From the NCBI GenBank assembly GCA_029265085.1, contig JAJUJY010000239.1:1-5218 (forward strand): 5,218 bases of DNA, written 5' to 3'. Shown here piece by piece: positions 1-4,264 of the stretch. How positions within the stretch are numbered: the first letter of the stretch is position 1; each line of letters starts with the position of its first letter. The notes beneath the pieces were generated by a model. That model had not been told where the DNA came from and did not search any database. It saw only the letters and a list, made by a program, of their open reading frames with translations. Origin of the DNA: Chloroflexota bacterium (GTDB lineage: Bacteria; Chloroflexota; Anaerolineae; Anaerolineales; Anaerolineaceae). Both the position numbers and the translations under genes were made by a program.

Positions 1-412
1 AGCGCCAATCAATAGAAAGCCCCAATCTCTGCCAGAGTGCCTGGTAATCTTTTTCTGCTTCTTCGCTAATTTCCAGGCATTTCTGGATAAAGGTTTCTCG
101 TCCAACCTGGGTGGCTTTTATACCCAGGCGTTTTTCCACCAACCGCTCGGTAGGCAGGCCGTTATCATCAAAGCCCATTGGATAAAAGACATTCCGGCCT
201 TGCATACGGAAATAGCGTGCCATAAAATCGGCGTGGCTGTATGAATAAACATGACCTAAATGTAAATGCCCGGATACTGTGGGTGGGGGAGTATCCACTG
301 CATAAACCGATCCGGATTTCTTTGGTGAAAAGTGATAGGTTTTTTCCGCTTGCCAATATTCTTGGAGCTTTGGTTCATTTTCTTCTGGTTGGTAACGTTT
401 TGCTAATGTCAT
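1..412 (-). CDS. valS: Valyl-tRNA synthetase, N-terminal 137 residues (partial)
   Basis: This class I aminoacyl-tRNA synthetase charges tRNA-Val with valine in the cytoplasm. The visible part starts MTLAKRYQPEENEPKLQEYW. Residues 42-54 read PPPTVSGHLHLGH, the valyl-type approach to the HIGH signature, with HLGH at 51-54 forming part of the ATP site. Residues 77-94 contain YPMGFDDNGLPTERLVEK, which resembles the FDDNGLPTE form of ValS (the type 2 subfamily, as I recall it) and not the E. coli form. The frame is open to the window edge, so the editing domain, KMSKS loop and anticodon-binding domain lie outside. The ATG at 412 is preceded by AGGGAG with a 7-nt gap, which fixes the start. The T-box leader directly upstream independently supports an aminoacyl-tRNA synthetase. 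LeuS and IleS are the nearest alternatives, but the PPPTVSG and FDDNGLPTE segments favour ValS. Confidence 0.93.
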   Translation of the reverse strand, partial: MTLAKRYQPEENEPKLQEYWQAEKTYHFSPKKSGSVYAVDTPPPTVSGHLHLGHVYSYSHADFMARYFRMQGRNVFYPMGFDDNGLPTERLVEKRLGIKATQVGRETFIQKCLEISEEAEKDYQALWQRLGLSIDWR

Positions 413-431
413 GTCACTACTCCCTGAGATT

Positions 432-469
432 AAAAACAAAAAACCCAATCGCCTGTGAGGACGAAAGGG
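432..469 (-). terminator. Attenuator terminator of the valS T-box
   Basis: On the minus strand CCCTTTCGTCC (469-459) pairs with GGCGATTGGG (453-444), a stem of about 10 positions with two T-T mismatches. It is followed by TTTTTTGTTTTT (443-432). The 5' arm contains the CCTC side needed by the antiterminator, so it forms when tRNA-Val is charged and stops transcription just before valS. Confidence 0.85.
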
Positions 470-710
470 CTGCTTCCGCGGTACCACCTCTTTTCGCAAA
501 GATTGTGATCTTTGCGCACTCAAACCGGACAATGATCCGGATTCGCGCTAACGGGCGTACCCGTGCCGTTCTACTCTCCAATGGATTTCTTCGGCAAATT
601 TACCAAACGACTTCAGCCGGGACAATTCTGAGGAGGCTTTCAGCCAGGGCGCTCCATCTCTGTCAGTCTGCCGGGGGCTTACTACTTTTGGCAGTGGGTC
701 TATACAACTT
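432..710 (-). ncRNA. T-box riboswitch leader of valS
   Basis: This leader RNA senses uncharged tRNA and controls readthrough into valS. On the minus strand the T-box core GAGGTGGTACCGCGG occupies 490-476. Its TGGT (486-483) can pair with the ACCA end of a tRNA having A73, as tRNA-Val does. GAGG (490-487) can pair with CCTC (460-457) to form the antiterminator. That structure overlaps the terminator at 469-444, so the two are mutually exclusive. Upstream lie a 9-bp hairpin (516-495, CGCAAAGAT with loop CACA), a 5-bp hairpin (540-525, CCGGA/TCCGG), ACGGG/CCCGT (564-551) and GGCT-GAA-AGCC (645-635). The specifier codon is not certain. GTC (Val) occurs at 611-609 in the context GAAGTC, and also at 623-621. 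The 5' limit is inferred from the promoter. Confidence 0.92.
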
Positions 711-716
711 TTTTCG

Positions 717-745
717 ATTATACGTTTTTCTCGCAACACTGTCAA
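717..745 (-). promoter_or_regulatory. Consensus sigma-70 promoter of valS
   Basis: On the minus strand a perfect TTGACA -35 box (745-740) is separated by 17 nt from a perfect TATAAT -10 box (722-717). Transcription should start near 710, giving a T-box leader of about 300 nt. A full-consensus promoter in front of an attenuator fits constitutive initiation with control at the level of termination. Confidence 0.92.
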
Positions 746-763
746 CAAAGAGACGAAAACTTT

Positions 764-809
764 GTGAACCAAACTTCAAAAGTGAACCGATAACAGTGTA
801 AAAGTGAAC
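764..809 (-). repeat. Three GTTCAC direct repeats upstream of the valS promoter
   Basis: Read on the minus strand, GTTCAC occurs at 809-804, 787-782 and 769-764, with start-to-start steps of 22 and 18 nt. The two distal copies are extended and share GTTCACTTTT. The array lies about 20 to 65 bp upstream of the -35 box. It could be an activator site, an UP-like A/T-rich region, or chance. No protein can be named from the sequence. Confidence 0.4.
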
Positions 810-851
810 GATTTGAAACATAACTGAACTAAAGGATGAATGGTTTTAATT

Positions 852-885
852 GAAAACTGGGTTTACCAACTTTGGCAAACCCAGT
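852..885 (-). terminator. Terminator of the DUF4190 gene
   Basis: A long inverted repeat: ACTGGGTTT (minus, 885-877) pairs with AAACCCAGT (864-856), with further pairing GCCA/TGGT inside and a loop of about four bases, followed by TTTT (855-852). The single imperfect position (876 with 865) is a permitted G-U wobble in minus-strand RNA but an A-C mismatch in plus-strand RNA, so the hairpin suits the minus strand. It begins 22 nt after the stop codon. Confidence 0.8.
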
Positions 886-906
886 CTATTAATCAAAAAA
901 AGTTGC

Positions 907-1230
907 TTAGAAATTAAAATAGTTATAGAAATTATTGAGTGCACCGCTGTTGAATAATGCGATACCTGCTACGGCGTTAATAATCGAGAGCAGCAGGCCA
1001 ATGCCGGATAATACCAGGCCGGCAATTGCCATACCGCGGCTGGATGATTTTAACCCAAAGATACCAAGGATGATACCGGCAATTGCTAAAGGACCGCCGC
1101 AGATCGGCAAGCACCAGGCGAGCAGGTTAATGATACCGATGACCAAGGATGCGATTGCCAGACCTTTGCGATCGGGTTCAACAGGCTGCGGGGTGACAAT
1201 TTCAGGGGTTGGGGTAGGTTCAAAAGTCAT
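907..1230 (-). CDS. DUF4190-type small membrane protein
   Basis: A 107-residue protein of unknown function. Residues 1-22 are hydrophilic and rich in Pro, Thr and Glu (MTFEPTPTPEIVTPQPVEPD), with no signal-peptide pattern. A membrane region of two or three hydrophobic segments follows, at about 24-41, 46-60 and 67-93. The pattern ASLVIGI, then GGPLAIAGIILGI, then a short polar turn KSSSRG and GMAIAGLVLSGIGLL is what I know of DUF4190 domains, in which a glycine-rich helical hairpin follows a proline-rich cytoplasmic tail. The C-terminus is a short Asn/Phe/Tyr-rich tail (NNFYNYFNF). AAGGAG lies 9 nt before the ATG. The gene stands alone between two terminators, so its neighbours give no functional hint. 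The family assignment is from pattern memory, and the role is unknown. Confidence 0.82.
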   Translation of the reverse strand: MTFEPTPTPEIVTPQPVEPDRKGLAIASLVIGIINLLAWCLPICGGPLAIAGIILGIFGLKSSSRGMAIAGLVLSGIGLLLSIINAVAGIALFNSGALNNFYNYFNF

Positions 1231-1277
1231 GGTGGATTTCTCCTTTTTAAGATTACCGAATGGATAAGAACATTTTT

Positions 1278-1306
1278 ATTATAGCCGATCCTGGTCTTGG
1301 ATTTAC
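1278..1306 (-). promoter_or_regulatory. Possible promoter of the DUF4190 gene
   Basis: A perfect TATAAT lies at 1283-1278 on the minus strand, about 48 nt before the ATG, which would give a leader of roughly 40 nt. The matching -35 region (GTAAAT at 1306-1301 for a 17-nt spacer) is poor. The call rests on the -10 box and on the terminator upstream, which makes a separate promoter necessary. Confidence 0.5.
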
Positions 1307-1332
1307 CACTTCTTAAGAATATTGGCACTACT

Positions 1333-1371
1333 AATTAAATCAAAGCGCCATGAAAGCTCCTTTCATGGCGC
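1333..1371 (-). terminator. Terminator of the aldo/keto reductase gene
   Basis: A perfect 12-bp stem, GCGCCATGAAAG (minus, 1371-1360) and CTTTCATGGCGC (1356-1345), with a 3-nt loop, sits 23 nt after the reductase stop codon. It is followed on the minus strand by TTTGATTTAATT. The stem is strong and the U-tract interrupted. Confidence 0.82.
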
Positions 1372-1394
1372 AGCTTGGCGTTTATTCCAAAATA

Positions 1395-2354
1395 TCAATC
1401 ATCCGGGGTGCCAAAAATCTGATCGATTTGTTCTAAAACGTCATCCGGCAGATTCTCGTGCACTTCGGCTGCACCCAGATTTTCATCTAGCTGTTCCATA
1501 CGGGTTGCACCAGTGATTACGCTGGATACATCTTTGCGCCGTAAAATCCAGGCAATGGCCAGTTGGGCTGTGGTCAGGTCTAGCTCCTGCGCTAATGCGG
1601 TGAGTTGGCGCACTTTTGCTATCCGGTCTGCGGTGATCCGGTCACGCACCCAGCTCATTTCCGAAAGCGTAGCCCGGCTGCCTTCGGGAATGCCGTCATT
1701 ATATTTACCGGTTAAGATGCCGTAATAGAGCGGGCTCCAGGTAGTTAATCCAAGTCCAAATTCTTTGACAATGGGAGCTAACTCTTCTTCCACCCGAAGC
1801 CGGTGGAACAAGTTGTACTGCGGTTGTTCCATACTTGGCAGATTGAGGTTAAACTGGCGGCAGGCACCAATCACCTGGGCAACCTGAGAAGCTGTCCATT
1901 CGGATGTTCCCCAATATAAAACTTTGCCTTGATGGATCAAGTCGTCCATCGTGCGTGCCACCTCTTCCATGGGGGTATCCGGATCGTAGCGGTGACAAAA
2001 GTATAAATCGATATAATCTGTTTGCAGGCGGCGCAAGGTGGCATGAATTGATTCGGTAATGTGTTTGCGAGAAAGACCACGACCGTTTGGCCCAGGCATG
2101 GTCGGCCAAAATACTTTGCTGGAAATTACCAACGCTTCTCTGGGTAAATCCTGAATGGCGTTGCCCATGACTGTCTCGGCCTGTCCATTGGCGTACATAT
2201 CTGCATTGTCAAAGAAATTAATTCCATGATCATAGGCCGCATGAATCAGGTCAGATGCCCCTTTTTCATCAATCTGGTTGCCAAATGTAACCCATGCGCC
2301 TAAAGAGATTTCACTCACTTTTAACCCGGATCGGCCCAAACGTCGATAGTGCAT
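1395..2354 (-). CDS. Aldo/keto reductase, Kv-beta-like (AKR6 type)
   Basis: A 319-residue NADPH-dependent oxidoreductase with the usual single-domain TIM-barrel length, cytoplasmic, expected to reduce aldehydes or ketones. The tetrad is D49 and Y54 (FFDNADMY), K80 (VISSK) and H121 (CHRYDP). Cofactor-site motifs are WSPLYYGILTGKY (206-218) and GATRMEQLDENLGA (282-295). LGRSGLKVS (6-14), AWVTFGNQI (20-28), RGLSRKHI (92-99), YWGTSEW (147-153) and PEGSRA (223-228) follow the voltage-gated K+ channel beta-subunit pattern closely. The enzyme has His where mammalian Kv-beta has Asn, so it looks catalytically ordinary. The ATG at 2354 is chosen because GAGGAGG lies 4 nt before it; a TTG at 2375 would put that site inside the coding region. 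A terminator separates it from kamA. Substrate is unknown; general detoxification is a guess. Confidence 0.92.
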   Translation of the reverse strand: MHYRRLGRSGLKVSEISLGAWVTFGNQIDEKGASDLIHAAYDHGINFFDNADMYANGQAETVMGNAIQDLPREALVISSKVFWPTMPGPNGRGLSRKHITESIHATLRRLQTDYIDLYFCHRYDPDTPMEEVARTMDDLIHQGKVLYWGTSEWTASQVAQVIGACRQFNLNLPSMEQPQYNLFHRLRVEEELAPIVKEFGLGLTTWSPLYYGILTGKYNDGIPEGSRATLSEMSWVRDRITADRIAKVRQLTALAQELDLTTAQLAIAWILRRKDVSSVITGATRMEQLDENLGAAEVHENLPDDVLEQIDQIFGTPDD

Positions 2355-2358
2355 ATTT

Positions 2359-2365
2359 CCTCCTC
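2359..2365 (-). promoter_or_regulatory. Shine-Dalgarno site that fixes the reductase start
   Basis: GAGGAGG on the minus strand ends 4 nt before the ATG at 2354. The frame stays open to a TTG at 2375, but starting there adds seven residues (MDLRGGN) encoded partly by the Shine-Dalgarno site itself. The family also normally begins a few residues before YRRLGRSGLKVS. Both points support the internal ATG. Confidence 0.85.
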
Positions 2366-2385
2366 GCAAATCCAAAACAAATAAT

Positions 2386-2419
2386 CAAAAGGGGCATTCG
2401 CCGGTCAAGGAAATGCCCC
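2386..2419 (-). terminator. Terminator of kamA
   Basis: GGGGCATT (minus, 2419-2412) pairs with AATGCCCC (2398-2391), 8 bp around a 13-nt loop, followed by TTTTGATTATTTG. It lies about 15 nt after the kamA stop codon and about 30 nt before the reductase ATG. It should uncouple the two genes, at least in part. Confidence 0.82.
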
Positions 2420-2434
2420 AGTTGTTAGAATAGT

Positions 2435-3775
2435 TTACTCTTTCTTCTCGCCGGAACCAATTCCCAGCGGTTTCCATTTTTCCTGATCGGAGCGCAGACG
2501 GTGAGCTCCACCTCCGCGATTGTGCAGGTAATCAAATCCCTCTGGCTTGATAAACATTTCATCCCCATCCAAAAGGCCAGTAATGCCAATTTGGCCTGGC
2601 TCTACGCGTTTATTCTGGCAGTAAGAGCAGTTTTTGGGGTCATGCGGGTGATATTCGATTGGCTCTTCATAGGTTGTGATGTAGCCTTCGTAATTCCGCA
2701 AGATAATTTTATGGTCAGACATACTGATCTGGTAATTGGGCATGACAGGAATTTTCCCGCCGCCGCCGGGGGCATCAACCACATAGGTTGGAACAGCATA
2801 CCCGGAAGTGTGACCGCGTAAGCCTTCGATAATCTCGACACCTTTGGCAACGGGGGTGCGGAAATGCCCGGCACCTTCCACCAGGTCGCATTGATAGAGA
2901 TAGTAAGGCCGCACGCGCATGCGTACCAGGTCATGAACCAGACGCCGTTGCACATGCACGCAGTCATTTACCCCGGCAAGCAACACCGATTGGTTGCCTA
3001 AGGGGACGCCTGCGCGGCTTAATTTGTCACAGGCATCAGCCAATTCTTTACTGATTTCATTGGGATGGTTGACATGAATATTCATCCAGAGCGGATGGTA
3101 TTTTTGCAGTGTGTCGCATAATTCGTCGGTTACCCGTTGCGGCATAAAGACTGGTACGCGCGAGCCGATGCGAATAATTTCGATATGGGGAATTTCGCGC
3201 AGTCTGCGAAGCAGTTCATCTAATAATTTCGGCGCAAGCGTAAGCGGATCACCGCCTGAGAGCAGCACATCTCGAACCTGAGGTGTATTTTTCAGGTATT
3301 CGATTTGCATTTCAAATTCCTGGCGTGAAAAGGTGGCGCTTGGATCTCCCACAATACGCGAGCGGGTGCAGTAACGGCAGTATGAGGCGCATTGGGTGGT
3401 GACCAGCATCAACACGCGATCCGGGTAGCGGTGAACCAAACCCGGCACGGGTGAATGACGGTCTTCAGCCAATGAGTCTTCCATCATGCCAGTAAAGGGT
3501 AAGATTTCGTCTGCGCGGGGAATAACCTGTTTGCGAATGGGGTCTTCCAGGTCATCAGGATCCATTAACGAAGCAAAGTAAGGGGTAATATCAACCCGGA
3601 ATAATCCCTGGGTGCTTAATGCTTTGCGTTCAGAATCGGTAAGGTTGAGGATTTTTTCAAAGTCTTCGACGGAATTAAGCCGGTTACTGAGCTGCCAGCG
3701 CCAGTCATTCCACTTTTCATCAGGAACATCCGCATAAATTGGTGCCCGCTTAGAAATAAACGGATTAGGGGTCAT
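2435..3775 (-). CDS. kamA: L-lysine 2,3-aminomutase (radical SAM, PLP)
   Basis: This enzyme converts L-lysine to L-beta-lysine using S-adenosylmethionine, a [4Fe-4S] cluster and PLP. The 446 residues show the cluster motif CASYCRYC (C129, C133, C136), SGGDPL (173-178, SAM site) and DAPGGGGK (334-341), whose K341 should hold PLP. D297 (QCDLVEGAGHFRTP) and D334 match the two aspartates known to bind the substrate side-chain amino group in the clostridial enzyme (D293, D330). This favours lysine over glutamate 2,3-aminomutase, in which those positions differ. C272 (GVNDCVHV) matches a zinc ligand. The C-terminal zinc region has only C383 and C386 (NCSYC). AAGGAG lies 7 nt before the ATG. Neither lysine-fermentation genes nor the ablB acetyltransferase gene is in view, so the role could be lysine catabolism, an osmolyte, or modification of a protein or metabolite with beta-lysine. 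Confidence 0.95.
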   Translation of the reverse strand: MTPNPFISKRAPIYADVPDEKWNDWRWQLSNRLNSVEDFEKILNLTDSERKALSTQGLFRVDITPYFASLMDPDDLEDPIRKQVIPRADEILPFTGMMEDSLAEDRHSPVPGLVHRYPDRVLMLVTTQCASYCRYCTRSRIVGDPSATFSRQEFEMQIEYLKNTPQVRDVLLSGGDPLTLAPKLLDELLRRLREIPHIEIIRIGSRVPVFMPQRVTDELCDTLQKYHPLWMNIHVNHPNEISKELADACDKLSRAGVPLGNQSVLLAGVNDCVHVQRRLVHDLVRMRVRPYYLYQCDLVEGAGHFRTPVAKGVEIIEGLRGHTSGYAVPTYVVDAPGGGGKIPVMPNYQISMSDHKIILRNYEGYITTYEEPIEYHPHDPKNCSYCQNKRVEPGQIGITGLLDGDEMFIKPEGFDYLHNRGGGAHRLRSDQEKWKPLGIGSGEKKE

Positions 3776-3844
3776 TTAATGGCTCCTTCCATTCGTGCAT
3801 AAAAAGAATAGGATCGTGATTAAACCCCACGGGGTGGGGGGATA

Positions 3845-3952
3845 TTAAGACAACAGAAATTGTAATGCGGCGGCTGAGCGGAATTGGCTGGGTGGATCAT
3901 GATCGGTGCGGAAAAATCCGGCAACCGGGGCGTCTTTTTTGAAAATATTCAT
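3845..3952 (-). CDS. Possible 35-residue leader peptide before kamA
   Basis: An open frame of 35 codons begins at the ATG at 3952 and ends in TAA 69 nt before the kamA start. It begins MNIFKKDAPVAGFFR and ends AAALQFLLS. It has no Shine-Dalgarno site, but the ATG is exactly where transcription should begin from the promoter at 3987-3959, so it could be read as a leaderless message. I recognise no family and see no run of lysine codons beyond one KK. A chance frame in a 5' leader is at least as likely. Confidence 0.25.
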   Translation of the reverse strand: MNIFKKDAPVAGFFRTDHDPPSQFRSAAALQFLLS

Positions 3953-3958
3953 AACAGT

Positions 3959-3987
3959 ATTTTATGAAAAAAAAGCGCTGTGGTCAA
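3959..3987 (-). promoter_or_regulatory. Promoter of kamA
   Basis: TTGACC (-35, 3987-3982) and TAAAAT (-10, 3964-3959) on the minus strand are 17 nt apart. The spacer contains a run of eight T. Transcription would start near 3952, giving a leader of about 175 nt before kamA. That leader holds the small frame at 3845-3952 and a C-rich/G-rich self-complementary patch around 3825-3840, but no lysine-riboswitch sequence that I recognise. Confidence 0.7.
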
Positions 3988-4155
3988 TTCTGGATTGCCT
4001 GTGAAAATACAATCTGTCAAATTTTGTTTTGCCTGGAATATATTGGATAACTTCTTGCACTGAATAAATAGGAGACACGGAATGATGTGTTAGAACCAAA
4101 ATATTGGGATTTGGTATGGTCTAAGTATATCTATGGAGTATAAGAAGTTTGTAAG
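3988..4155. other. A/T-rich divergent intergenic region
   Basis: This part of the gap between kamA and hrcA has no supported gene. It is A/T-rich and carries a short inverted repeat, ACCAAA (4095-4100) with TTTGGT (4110-4115). Short open frames are present, for example ATGATGTGT followed by TAG after a GGAG-like site near 4071, but they are too small to call. I see no tRNA or recognised RNA here. Confidence 0.5.
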
Positions 4156-4193
4156 AATGCCTTTCAGGGGCATTGCAATGCTTGACGAGCATT
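4156..4193. repeat. Nested GCATT/AATGC inverted repeats at the hrcA -35 box
   Basis: Four alternating half-sites lie together: AATGC at 4156, GCATT at 4170, AATGC at 4177 and GCATT at 4189. They form AATGCC/GGCATT with a 7-nt gap, a perfect 12-bp palindrome GCATTGCAATGC (4170-4181), and AATGC/GCATT flanking the -35 box TTGACG. A DNA-binding site overlapping the hrcA promoter is plausible; no protein is identified. Confidence 0.45.
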
Positions 4194-4210
4194 TTTCTGC
4201 ATGGTATCAT
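4182..4210 (+). promoter_or_regulatory. Promoter of hrcA
   Basis: TTGACG (4182-4187) and TATCAT (4205-4210) are 17 nt apart, and the -10 box is preceded by TGG, an extended -10 form. The start would fall near 4217, about ten bases before the CIRCE operator, so bound HrcA would block early transcription. Confidence 0.85.
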
Positions 4211-4224
4211 CATCATTAAGTTGT

Positions 4225-4255
4225 TTTTAGCACTCTAGCCTTGAGAGTGCTAAAA
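4225..4255 (+). promoter_or_regulatory. CIRCE operator (HrcA-binding site)
   Basis: A perfect consensus CIRCE, TTAGCACTC (4227-4235), 9-nt spacer, GAGTGCTAA (4245-4253). Two more pairs on each side make 11-bp arms (TTTTAGCACTC and its complement). It lies between the promoter and the hrcA ATG, the usual autoregulatory position, and would also control the genes downstream in the operon. In RNA it forms a hairpin at the 5' end of the message. Confidence 0.97.
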
Positions 4256-4264
4256 GGAAACAAG

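Noticed and set aside
548..772. 74-codon open frame on the minus strand
   Set aside because: It starts upstream of the valS promoter and reads through the T-box leader. The RNA structure and promoter account for this sequence.
241..801. 186-codon open frame on the plus strand
   Set aside because: It runs antisense across the valS N-terminus and the T-box leader, whose structure explains the sequence. It has no recognised motif and no clear ribosome-binding site.
935..1267. 110-codon open frame on the plus strand
   Set aside because: It is the antisense shadow of the DUF4190 gene, which has a Shine-Dalgarno site, membrane segments and a terminator on the minus strand.
1849..2109. 86-codon minus-strand frame, and 1513-1725 on the plus strand
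   Set aside because: Both are internal shadows of the aldo/keto reductase gene.
2602..2967. 121-codon minus-strand frame, and 2501-2821 on the plus strand
   Set aside because: Both lie wholly within kamA, whose frame carries all catalytic motifs.
3895..3904. GATCATGATC palindrome
   Set aside because: A 10-bp palindrome inside the putative small frame, with no partner sites and no clear position relative to a promoter; easily chance.
3776..3952. Lysine riboswitch in the kamA leader
   Set aside because: The leader length would suit one, but I see none of the conserved lysine-riboswitch core segments and no terminator before kamA.
4015..4020. Perfect TTGACA on the minus strand upstream of kamA
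   Set aside because: No acceptable -10 box lies 16-18 nt downstream (CAATCC at 17). The nearby TTGACC/TAAAAT pair is a better promoter.
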